From the NCBI GenBank assembly GCA_037074615.1, contig CM073535.1, positions 12,315,001-12,379,000 on the forward strand: DNA of 64,000 bases, written 5' to 3'. Source of the stretch: Leucaena leucocephala (Eukaryota > Streptophyta > Magnoliopsida > Fabales > Fabaceae). The translations under genes and the position numbers were made by a program. Shown here one piece after another: positions 12,545 through 23,645 of the stretch (its first letter is position 1; each line of letters opens with the position of its first letter). The notes beneath the pieces are model-generated. The model saw only the letters and a list, made by a program, of their open reading frames with translations. It searched no databases and was not told the origin of the DNA.

Positions 12545-14480
12545 TAAGGTCTAATACTAACTCTCAAGGACCCAAAGTTAAATGGGATTGAAATGTCCTT
12601 CTAGTATTTCAAATATTCATAATAACATTAAGAGGAATAGACATCGTGCATGGAGAAAGAGGAATCCAAGAGTTTTTCAAGCATCAGTGAAAGCTACATC
12701 ACTAAGGAGAAATTAAGGATCATGCATTTTAGTAATGCCAAAGTCAAGTTATTAAAAGAAATGTAGAAAGGCCCAAGGAGTGCATTTTATCTCAAGAATA
12801 GATTATCATGTTGTACCATTCAATTATCTTGAGAAGAATAATAGAAGGAGGATCTCTCAAGCATCAAAGTTCATATCGGATAAGCGACCATTACAAACAT
12901 CTATCAGAAGATATACAAAAAGGCAATGGATATGCAAAGGCAATCCTTCTTCTATAAAGAGGTAAAAAGGTACAATGGTAAATCTCCTGCATCATCATAG
13001 TTAACATATTGTTGAGGTTCTTAGAAATGAATGTTGCAATTGATTTCTACAAGTTTTTTTATCAAAAGATAATGTTCAATATTATGCATACGTGGACAAA
13101 TTTTATGCATAAAGACATATTCATCTCATTATGCTCAATTGATCTAAATCGTTCATACTCTCTAAGCATGTTAATTATGTCATATTTTCTACAAACTAAC
13201 CATTGATGGATCTAAACCAAGTTGGATACCAGGAAACAAAAATTAGATCAATTGTTTTGTAGGATATCTAATTTGAAAAGTTCATCCCAAGATTTGTGGA
13301 TTCAATGAAAAATAATTCAAATCTTGATGAAGATGAACCATAAAGTTTAAGTTCTGGTGCTGAAGTCAAAGTTAAAATATCAATTCACCAAAATCAAGTG
13401 ATATGCTACAAGGACAAGAGAAATATGTTGAAATCTAATACTTATCTCTTTATTGTTCTTAATTAAGTGTTAGATTAGAATAATTAATACATGGTCCTTG
13501 TTACAACCTTAAGCATTCAATATTTCAATATTTTAAAATGTCTTCAGATTGATAAATGGATAAAACTATAAATTTTTTCTATATCCAATTTTTCATTGTT
13601 TCACAGTTCTCAACTCATAAAATTACCTTGATTTATAAGTCTACATATTCATGATTTGAAAGATAAGTTGAAATTTCAAACTCTGCGTCAAACATCTTAG
13701 TTTTACAAAATGCATGCAAATGATTTGAAAACTTGTTTGAAATATATAGGAATCAGTAAGTATTAGAGAATAATACAATTGTATGGAAATTTAAAATTTA
13801 CCCCAATTTCATTTACTAGAGTCATCTTAGACTATATAGTGCCATTTGCTTGAATTATTTATCCTCTGACGAGTTAAAAATCCTTCTGTTTAATAAAATT
13901 AATGAAGATCAAGCTTAACCTACTTAGAAAAAGAATTATTTCATAACATCATAGACTTATAATGTTTAATCACTAGAATAAATCTACACCTCTGGTCATT
14001 GTATCAAAGAGCAATGTGCCTCATTTGAAAATGAGTGAGCAAAATTCTTGAACCATTTATGTTGCCAATTTCCTATTTACTCATAGAAATTTCTAAACAT
14101 GTTAACATTGTTGTTCAACATGTGGTCTTACAATGATATTTCCCTCCAATCTGATGACCTTCAATGTTTTCATAAGACTAAAACTTTTCAAAGATCCATG
14201 TTTTGGAAAATTATATTGAAATTGCATATTTCAAAGAAGAAGCATTATTCTTCTTCAAAAATAGTTTTCAGAGAAACAAATCTTTGTATAGGTTTATAAG
14301 GTCAACTCTTTAGCATATTCATCTACATTCACTTAGAATTAATATGTTTTGACTGAGTCATTATAAGGTCCCGCATATACATAGAAATTATTCTCTATAT
14401 GACCATTATAACAATTCTCCTATAAATAAGGGATTTATTTTTCATAATAGGAGAAAATTTCTCAAGATTACAATGTTTGA
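12545..14480. other. degenerate AT-rich retroelement debris, no gene recognised
   Basis: The first about 50 bases continue the copia-like zinc-knuckle fragment interrupted at 9297. Beyond that, all six frames are broken and I recognise no domain. It is probably old retrotransposon internal sequence, by position. Confidence 0.4.
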
Positions 14481-15418
14481 TCAAATATGAGGATTAATAC
14501 AATGAGTATTAGAGCCATAAAGTTTGATTGATGACAATCAAAAGGATCATCATTATAGTCAATACATACAGAGGATGCTCAAATAGAACAAAGAGTAGAG
14601 GTAACAGAATTTCATGGATTCATTTATCAAATTACCAAAACTGAATAAGCATCTCTTAACTCTCTCTATATATATCGAAAATATATTTGAGTTGTGATAT
14701 ATGTGTTTATGTGTTTTTTATCTCTTTTAAAGATTTATATTTATCAAAATTTCAAACATTTTTTTATTTACTTATCAAAGAAGTTATTGATAAAAGCTTC
14801 AATAAACTTCAAGAAAAGATATATGCTTTAATGAATTGAATCTTTTCAAAACTCTATTTATTGAATTTGTATTCGATAAGAATGAATTGTTTAGAAAATT
14901 CTACAAAGTATTTTGTGTGTTTTCATCGATAAATTCTTAAAAAATAATTCTTATCCAACTGTTATTCGATAAAATTTGTTAAAAAGCTTTGAAGTTTATA
15001 GAACAACTTATCGATAAGCCTACTTATCGAAAAGCTATTCGATAAATGAAGTGTTTTTTTAAAATAATTTTTTTATCAAATAACAATTTGATAATGTAGC
15101 TTATGAAAAAGTTATTCGATAAATTTCTTATTGTTGTTAGAAGATTTATCGATAAGCACTTCAAATAAGGAATATCGAAGAACTTATCCATAAATTATCT
15201 ATTATTTAGGGAAAATATGATCGTTACTGCTCACTTCATCAAACATCTCAAAAAATTCATCATTTTCTTAAAACCCAAAAAGTCTTCCTTGATCCTATAC
15301 ACTCCAAACTTCAATTAAACTTCTTAGAATCATCTTTCCAAACTTCCCAAAAGAGATTACCTCTCTTAATCCATAAATTTCTTCTAGTCGTAGTTACTGT
15401 TTATCATTATCCCTAACA
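14481..15418 (+). repeat. leader-like region with primer-site-like motif and TTATCGATAA cluster
   Basis: TGAGTATTAGAGCC at 14503-14516 is a mutated match to the TGGTATCAGAGCC primer site. It is followed at about 14571 by a patch shared with the inverted copy near 8860. From 14760 to 15190 the DNA holds about nine TCGATAA-type motifs, several forming TTATCGATAA palindromes (for example at 15009 and 15147). No coding region is visible. Confidence 0.4.
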
Positions 15419-16662
15419 ATGGCAAGAACCAAAATGCCCGATGTTGAGGTTGGTCTAGAAAAATTAAAGTGGAAGCAAAAGGCAGGTTCTTCAACTTCAA
15501 AATTTAGGCCAAAAGTAGCCAAGAATCACAGTCCACCAAGAGAGTCGATGCCCCTACTACAAAAATAACACAAACTTAAATGCCAAATAAATCCTCCTTA
15601 AGTCCAGTAAGGCAGAGTACATGACAAGAACTAACAAGAAAGAGACACCAATTAGCCATAGTTTCTAAAGAATTTGGCAATACCAATATAGATGAAGATC
15701 TCAATATGGTCGTTTAGAAGGCCATAAGCTTATCTAGAATATCATTAGGCTAGAGATTAAAACAAATACCAAGAAAGAGAACTAAGTCTCCTCAAGGTAT
15801 TCCTAAGCCTTCTTCTTTCTCCAAACCTTCTAAAACTAATCTTCTCAATCGAGCTTATTTAGCTTTTCTCAGTGGGAATCTAGACAGTAGGGTAGATAAA
15901 GGCAAGTGGAAGGCTATTTTTGGTGAAAGATAACTCTTTCTTGCCATTTATATAGACTTATAAAATCTTAAAAATAACTACAAGATCCAATTAGATTTTT
16001 CTAATCCTCTAGCTCATTATAAGAAATAGTTAGAAGTTTATCTTCCCTAATGTTGTAAGGTAGTTAAATGATTCTATTGCAATATGGAGATCTTTAATTA
16101 AGCAAACGATGATGGAGAACTTGTAAAAAGCTATTTTTTCATAAAACTTAGAGGAAGATAGATCAAATTGGATGGATATATTATTAACTTCTTGTTTAAG
16201 ACTACATATCATGAGAAAGGGCCAACATTGTCTCTGAGAGAGATTTATAAAGTTCTCATGCTTTTAAATGGATTAAAGGGTGACTCAAGTTTGTGCCTAA
16301 AGAGATGTATGTTTATCATAGGATAATTCATTATATATACTCAAGGAGCATGGTGAACAAACTAGAAAGCTTCACCTATGTCCCTCAAGATCAAGGGTAA
16401 TTAATGGGGAGAAAATTAATATTGGAGTCCTGATTTATGATAAGATCATCAACCTTTATTTTGACAAATCAGAGGACACTCACATCCTATACCTTTAGCT
16501 TGTCTCATTCTTCCTCCAGTGTAACGATATTTCATTTCTAAAAAAGGGAGAGAGGAAGTAAAAATCTCCAAATTTGGTATTGAGCATATCCATATTATGA
16601 GGATCACTATTCCTTTGGTTGATGGTGGTAAGAAAGTTCAAAAAGGGAAACAACATGTGTAA
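15419..16662 (+). pseudogene. degenerate plant-transposon-like protein gene (plus copy)
   Basis: It begins with an ATG and a lysine-rich start (MARTKMPDVEV, later SKFRPKVAKN). In shifting frames there are a R-V-D-K-G-K-W-K block near 15890, a SLREIYKVLML block near 16235, IIHYIYSRSM near 16325 and a C-terminal stretch ending QKGKQHV. Several stops and frame shifts make it non-functional. The inverted copy at 6862-7880 carries the same blocks in the same order. The central part resembles the 'putative plant transposon protein' domain; I know no biochemical role for it. Confidence 0.5.
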
Positions 16663-16690
16663 CCAAATAAAACCCAATCTTTAGTTGTAT

Positions 16691-19522
16691 TGAAACGTCC
16701 TTACTTTCATATGTCTTAGGGAACATTCAGTAGCATTTAGAACAACTTACAAGACCTTGGAAGTCCATTAGCTAAATCTAGAATTTTACTCTTCTCGAGT
16801 TACTATTCATATGGTATTCCAGATTAGGTAATAAACTTCAAAAATAATAATTAATTATAGAAAAATTGAAATGAGTTGGTTCAAAAAGGTACGTCAAGAT
16901 AACATCTTGAAATTTAAGGGAAAAATAATCTCTAGCCCAAATACTTAGTCAATTAATACAGTTTAATCATCGAAGATTACTGTTTATTTGGTCAAAAATT
17001 CTAAAAACAGATTTTGGTCCCTTACTTTGGAAAATTCGTTCTCTTTGTACTGACATTGAAATAAGGTGTTCTTGGTCTCAAAACAAATCTTCACATATTA
17101 AATAAATTTCTGTAAAATTTCATGCATTTATTCCATCATTTACTATTTTTTATTACATCATGACCATCACTACTTATATTGGTCATATAGCAACATTACA
17201 TATAACAATTCCTCACATAACATATATACTATCCAATCCCTAGCTCCTCTTCATGCTTCATCATCCTCTTTCATCATTCATAAACCTACTAGGCTTGGGA
17301 TTACATGGAGGGGGTGAGGTTTTTGGGACAATCTCAGTAGCAAATGGTACTAAACAATGCATGCATTAATGTAAATACTTGTGCTTGCTTGTGAAAGTGT
17401 TAACATTGTGTAATGTGCATGCTTCCATGTAACATATGAAATGCAATTGGCCTAAGTAATCATAGAAACAAACCTTCAATCATAAACACATATGCAACAT
17501 AATTCAACCAAGTCATAGCACAACCAAGCATAACATTCAATACGTACAAGTTTAGGATAACTTTACTACCTCATATACTTGACTTTCTTTCACTTTATCT
17601 TGCCTCTCTCTTCTCACTTCTCTTTGATTTGTGGCTGCCTCCTTGGAGTCCACCATCAAATCCTAACATCATATAATCATCCATCTATTACAATCTAACT
17701 TCCTTGGACATTAAACTTACTTTAACTAACATAACTTCCTTTGATCTTTACTAATTCACTTGGCCTTTGAACCAATTGATGTCTTGACTTTACCCTACAC
17801 AATTCCACCTTTTGAATCCAATTATAAGCTTAGAATCATGGAATTCCAGCTCCTATGCACTATTCTATACAGATTTGAAAAACATGCATAATTCTTCCAA
17901 AAATTCTCATATTGATTCCATTGCTTCCCATACTTGTTTCTCTACTTTATCCTATACAACTTTTCAGTTTGAAACCATTGGAAACATCAAAATAATGAAA
18001 TTCTAATCACTGTTCATATGAGTGAATAGTAATAGATAAGAACATCAAAAACTATAACTTGGAATTCTAATGCTTCTAAGGTTCAAAACCTATCCAATTC
18101 TACACAAAATCATCATATGAATTCAATGGAAGCATTAGATCATTGGAATTCTATATCCTTCTATCATGAATAGTGCAGACCAAAATGGTTCAACCATGGC
18201 AAAGTCAAGAATATCAACTTGATTCAACAACCAATCACCTAACAAGCTTGTTTAAGCTTCAATCACATATCTCTAACTTTAATTTCTTATTTCCCCTTTC
18301 ATCTAAGGTTTTTAGACAGCACAAACACCTTAGAAAAAACTAAAATTTTCTCCATGAAAACTCTAAGTTCAAGCTCCCAAATCAAAGGAAAATAAGCTAG
18401 GATAGATTGCTTACCTTTAATCTCTACCTTACTTGAACTTTTGTACCTTGAATCTTCTTTGTCTTCGCTTTAGTTTTCATTTTGCAAGAGGTTCCCCAAG
18501 GGTTCTTGCTCCACGATTTGCATAAAAAGTTGTGGGGGTATTTATAGCCAAATTCCATGGAAAATAAGTGGCTAGGATTACTTTGTGCATATTTGATCTA
18601 ATAGCTCACATTTAATCTTGGTTCTTCTTTATTTACTTTAACATCTTAAGGGCATTATCGTCTTTTCACACCTCATCAGAGTATTCCCTGACCTTAGTCA
18701 ACTATTCTAGGAATTCTCCTTGACCATCTAACCTTATTCAAATGACCAACATGCCCTCCGTCTGACTATGACTTAATGACAGAATACAATGGCACACTCA
18801 CTGGCATTTTCGTAATTTTATGTTTTTCGCAGTTTTTATTAGCCCTGGCTCATATACTTATCTGAAAATATTACTGGGCCTATAAGATGCCATTTTAGGC
18901 CCTCTAATGATCCAATACCTTCATGGGCTAAACTCTCGAGAAATTTCCCCAAAATATATTTATCGGGTATTTTAATACACTGTAAAATCCATAATAAATT
19001 ATACATAACACCTTTTTAAGCTCTGTCAGTTTCATAAATTCTTATATTAATTATAGGAATTTAATACCAAAGTTCATTTGATTCTAAGGTTTAGATGATA
19101 CCGTATTAATTTCCTTTTTTTCAGAGATTAACATAAATTTTTTGGGATCCCACATTAAAATTCTGTGTTGCGTCAAACTAATCAGAATAAATTTTTCTAT
19201 TTACTCAGAACATTTGGGACTAATATGATTCTGGGCATTTTTGGGCCTTTGCTGGCTCAACTTTCTCATAATTACCATTTTTCTCTTGAACTTTTAAAAT
19301 TACACTTTAGGCCCTCAACTTTTCATAATTCCACTTAATGGTCCAAAGTTTATTTCTACTTTCATTTTCCCACCATAGAATTTTTAAACTTTTAATTTTA
19401 GTCCTTCTCTTCATTTAAGACTCATCTAACCTTTATTATTCCTTCTGATCATCTTTCTAATCCTTTCCAAACTTCTTTTCACTATCAGTATTATACAGAT
19501 AGGAAAAAATTAGGATATGACA
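16691..19522 (-). repeat. solo LTR, Ty3/gypsy subfamily 2, TSD TGTAT
   Basis: On the minus strand it starts TGTCATATCCTAATTTTTTCC and ends GGACGTTTCA. A perfect TGTAT duplication flanks it at 16686-16690 and 19523-19527. Long patches match the solo LTR at 9298-12539 (for example 17140-17520 against 9750-10140). A TATAAATACCCCC-type box lies near 18540 and a donor-like AAAG|GTAAGC near 18415, both on the minus strand. Confidence 0.9.
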
Positions 19523-19787
19523 TGTATCTTCTACTCCTTACTTTGAACCCTCTTTTGCTTAAACTGCAGTTCAACATATAATACAACATGAATTGAAGAT
19601 CTTTGAGAAAAATATTTTGGCAAAGGTTAAGGGAAGTTCTCAATCAACAATCCTTAATATATCTGAGCTAATTAATTGCCTTGGGAGGTCTCTAAAGCAT
19701 AACTTAAGTTATGAAATTGAAAAAGGGAATGAGAAGACTCATACAATACTTACCAATCTTGGAAAAATAATGGATTTTTAAAGTCAG
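19523..19787. other. unassigned segment between two solo LTRs
   Basis: A 62-codon open frame (19593-19781) is present, but I recognise no family and it ends where the Athila-like LTR homology begins. It could be the first part of the F LTR or older flanking DNA. Confidence 0.3.
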
Positions 19788-19966
19788 CTTATGTGATTTA
19801 TAGTCATGACCTAAAATTCCACTGGTCATGACCTATTTTCTTCTAGGATGCTCTTTGTATTCTCAGGTCTTGACCAAAATTTGAATCTGGTCATGACTAG
19901 AATAGCCTGTTAATAAAGTTGTGCATTTTCATTTAGGTTACTCTGCAATTAAGGAAGGGGGAGCAG
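19788..19966 (+). repeat. Athila-like element F, 5' LTR, left segment
   Basis: This aligns by eye with the minus strand of the E LTR near 35140-34965. Shared features are spaced GGTCRTGACC-type motifs (19803, 19824, 19866, 19889) and an ATTAAGGAAGG...GAGCAG stretch. The sequence is interrupted at GAGCAG by the next solo LTR and resumes at 22565. The true LTR start to the left is not resolved. Confidence 0.55.
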
Positions 19967-22564
19967 TGTCATATCCCAATTTTTGGGCCTGAAAGCATAA
20001 CGTGTAGCCTGAAAGAGATAGGCTACTAGAACATATTGATCAGAGGTCTCAGTAAATAGAGAAAATTATGCTGATCAGTTTGATACAACACAAAGTTATG
20101 ATAAGAGGTCCTAAAAGATTTATATTAATTTTCAAAGAGAAGGAAAATTAATATAGTATTCTTTGGACCTCAAAATCAGATGAAATATGGCAGTAAAATC
20201 CTATAATTAATATAGGAATTTATAAAATTGACAGAGCCCAAAAAGGAGTTCTGTAGAATTTATTATAGAATTTATAGTGGATTAAAATACCCAATAAATA
20301 GGTTTTGGGGGAATTTCTCGGGAATTGAGCCCATTCAAATAGTGGATCATACAGAGGGTCCAGAATGGCACCTTATAGGCCCAATGATATTTTTAGATAA
20401 GTATGTGGGCCAGGGCTAATAAAGACTGAGAAAATAAGAAGAATTACGAAAATGCCACTAAAGGGATGCCACTATGTTGTGTCCATGAGTCAGAGTCAGA
20501 GTCAGATGAAGGGTGTTATGATCATTTGACTAAGGATAGACAGTCAAGAAAGGGTGTCTGGATAGCTGACCAGGGTCAAGAGATACTATGGTAAGGTATG
20601 GAAAGATAATAATGCTCCTATAAGTACTAAAGATGAACTAAGGGTATTATGGTAATTTACTAATGATGTTTCTTGGGAACCGAGCCACCAAAGTACTTGG
20701 CCTAGGTTAGAAACCCAAGATGACAATCCAAGGCCCAAAAAGTAGCCTAAGAGTAATGTGGGCCCAAGAGGCATTAAAATATTATTTTAGTGCTTTTTCA
20801 ATAAAGTAAAGTGACCCGATCAAAGATAGAACTGGGTAAAGTGATCTGGAATCATGAATGGGTCCCACAAGGTGCCACATGGCATGATTATAGTAAAAGA
20901 AGAAAAGTAAATGACACATGGCATGATTACAGTAAAAGGAGAAAAAGCAAGAGGATATATGGCATAATCTCGGCCGTATATTTAGGGAAAAGACTCTGGA
21001 ATTCTCTGGAAAGGCTGAGTCAGCTAGTGAGGTGTCTTAAGGGCCCCACCATTGTGCGATATGCCCCTTGAGTTGTCCACTGAGGTGTCCTAGATGATGT
21101 CATTAGTGGTGAGTTAGCAAGGAGGGTGATGTCATCGTGATGATGCAGGCAAAGCTTCTTGAGGATGCAAGCAATCTGAGCCATTCATCACGAATCAATT
21201 TGGACCATTAATTCCACCTCCTCTCACCTATAAATACCCCACCCCTCCTTCCATTCCATTCACAGCCAAAGCAAGCCAAAATAAGAGAAAGAAGAGAGAA
21301 GAGAGAAAGAGAGAAAGAAAGGAAGGAATAGAAAGAAGGAAGGAGTTTTGGTGGAGCCAGGAGTAGTCTAAGGAGCCGAGGGACTGGGCAAAGCTTAGGA
21401 ATGAGGTAAATAAGTTATCTAGTCCCTGCTCTAATAAAGTAGAGGATTTCTCTTAGTGGTTAGAATAGAGAGATATCTCTATCAATAAAGTTAGCTATAG
21501 ATAAAAAGAAAGCTAGAGGAATGTCGGAGTAAGGATGTTACCCCTAGTTAACCATGAGTTAAGTATAGCTATGCTGATAGAATAATATTGAAGATTTTAT
21601 TATGCTATGTATAGGTTCTGACCTATGGAAAGAAGGAATCCTAGAGCAAAGGCCAAGAGCTAGAGTAAGGCTATATGCCAGGTAGTAAACTAATCCTAAA
21701 CTTGTATGCATTGAATATTATGCTTGATTGCTATGGCTTTATTGAATTGTGTTGAATATGTGCTTATGTATGAAGCACTGTTCCTATGATTACTTTGGAC
21801 AATTGTATGTCAAATGTTATATGGAAGCATTCTCATTACGCAATGTTAACACTTTCACAAGCAAGCATAAGTATTCACATTAATGCATGCATTGTTTAGT
21901 ACCGTTTGCTACTGAGATTTCCCCAGAAATCTTACCCCTTCCATATCAATCCAATTCCAGTAGGTCTGCTCAAAATGGAGGAGATAAATATGCATGAATA
22001 GATGTTAATTACTTAGCATAATTGATATGTGATTCATGTATGTATAATTGCTGGAAATTGTCACTGTAAATAGTAACTTGTGATGGAGGCAGTGACATTT
22101 GAGCTATAATTATAAATAGTAGATGATTGAATAAATGTATGATATTTTTCCAGTAAATAGTAGACATGCCAAACTTCTATTTGATATATAGAACGTCTTA
22201 TTTGGATGTCTACACATAAAGATATGATTTATCAAAGTTGGAACCAGAGATGTTGGAATCAGGGACAGGACGTTGGATGAACAGTGATTTTGGAACGTTG
22301 ACCAACGTTGATATGGTCAAGGCGTGGTTAATCCCTGAAATAGCATTAAGTTAGCTTCGTGTAACAATTTGAACCACTCTATTTAGATTTTTATAGAATT
22401 AGTTATGATTTTTCAAAATCAAGTCACTCCTCTGGAATTTACACAGTGAACAGTACTCGTTAAGAGTAGAATTCCAGATTGAGTAATTTGACTTCAACAA
22501 CCTTAGAAGTGGTTCCAAATGCTATCGTTTGGTCCCTCAGACATAAGACAATGAGGATGTTATA
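19967..22564 (+). repeat. solo LTR, Ty3/gypsy, inserted in the F LTR, TSD AGCAG/AGTAG
   Basis: It starts TGTCATATCCCAATTTTTGG and ends GAGGATGTTATA, a decayed form of GGATGTGACA. The flanks are AGCAG (19962-19966) and AGTAG (22565-22569), one transition apart. Removing it restores continuity with the E LTR. CTATAAATACCCC near 21229 is the TATA box. It is followed by a GA-rich run (21283-21340) and a GAG|GTAAAT donor-like site, the same arrangement as in C. Confidence 0.85.
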
Positions 22565-22569
22565 AGTAG

Positions 22570-23599
22570 TCAGACGAGGGAGGTTAGAGTTTTCCTAGAT
22601 TTCGCCATGAAGTAGCTGCTCATTCTCTCTCATCATTCTCTCTACAACCTCCATTCACATCTTCCATTTTTATTGATCTTTCCACAGATTTTCACATTTA
22701 TGCACCAATTAATCCACTCTATCATCTTTCTCTTGACCTTTCCATCACCTTTTTTGCCTTCTTCATGGTATCATTTATGGGGAGCAATGGCAGTACAGTA
22801 GAAGCTATAAGAGGCTAGAACTTTAGTCTCCTAGTGACAGATAACATATCTTGAGCTCATGACTACACTGGGGAGTTTTCTATCTTAATCTGCACCTCTT
22901 TTATGTTTTGAAATTTCTAGATTTAAGGATTTCTTTATATGAATAGGGATTAATTGTCAGTTGATTATTATCATATTAGATATTTGTAATTGACATTGGA
23001 TGATGAGATTGTTGAGTTTAATATAAATATTTCAGTTTTAATTTATGGATAGTTGAATTATTATTAATGATTGTTGATTTTAATTCAATTTCTTGAAATT
23101 TATGGTTGTTGATTGATGATCATTTGAGGGCATTACCATCATCTGATTTAATTACACACTAAGTAGTTTTCAATGTGCGTTAAGAAGTTTTTAAGCTATC
23201 TTTGATCAAAGGAGTTTAAGAATTATTATTGCACTTGGACTCAATCGATTTATTGAGGTTTTATTCAAAACTTAGTGATTTCAAATCTCCCATATCAAAT
23301 TAAGAGCAAGGATAGTTATGTTTTCATCATTAGGAGTCTTTCTTAACATATTTCTTACACAATCCAAATCATTTTCTTCTTAATAAAAAATACAAAAACA
23401 TTTACTTTACTGAACCCTTATTTTATAGCATCAATGTTCAATCAAATATAAAACCCATGTTTTTATTTAGTTTTTCAATGGCTTTGCCCTTCAATTTGCT
23501 AGGGATCCAATCAAAAGTCTCCTTGAGAAGAACGATAGGATTATTCTTTATACTACATTATCGAGTGTAATCATTATTTTGATAGATTGGAAGACGACA
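22570..23599 (+). repeat. Athila-like element F, 5' LTR, right segment
   Basis: It matches the minus strand of 34293-34955 over about 700 bases with scattered differences (shared TCTATCTTAATCTGCACCT, TTTAATTACACACTAAGT). It then continues about 300 bases further than the truncated E copy, to a GACGACA end just ahead of a tRNA-Asp-type primer site. Confidence 0.6.
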
Positions 23600-23614
23600 A
23601 TTTGAGCCTATTAA

Positions 23615-23632
23615 TGGTGTCATTTCTGGGGA
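23615..23632 (+). other. primer-binding site of Athila-like element F
   Basis: TGGTGTCATTTCTGGGGA resembles the TGGCGCCGTTGCCGGGGA primer site typical of Athila elements. The differences are mostly CpG-type or transition changes. It sits just inside the inferred LTR end and upstream of the F leader and gag remnant. Confidence 0.6.
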
Positions 23633-23645
23633 GCTAAGTAATTAG

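Noticed and set aside
13206..13240. Frame reading DGSKPSWIPG, briefly suggestive of a reverse-transcriptase or pararetrovirus fragment
   Set aside because: Only a few residues, stops on both sides and no second motif in register.
19593..19781. 62-codon open frame MKIFEKNIL...
   Set aside because: No recognisable family, short, and it lies in a junction between retroelement fragments.
19951..19966. Purine-rich AAGGAAGGGGGAGCAG right before the LTR at 19967, looking like a polypurine tract of a full element
   Set aside because: The same purine stretch occurs inside the inverted E LTR, and the sequence resumes after 22564. It is therefore F LTR sequence flanking a solo LTR.
22766..22785. TGGTATCATTTATGGGGAGC, a second primer-site-like sequence
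   Set aside because: It aligns with a position in the middle of the E LTR (near 34760), so it is LTR sequence rather than an LTR/internal boundary.
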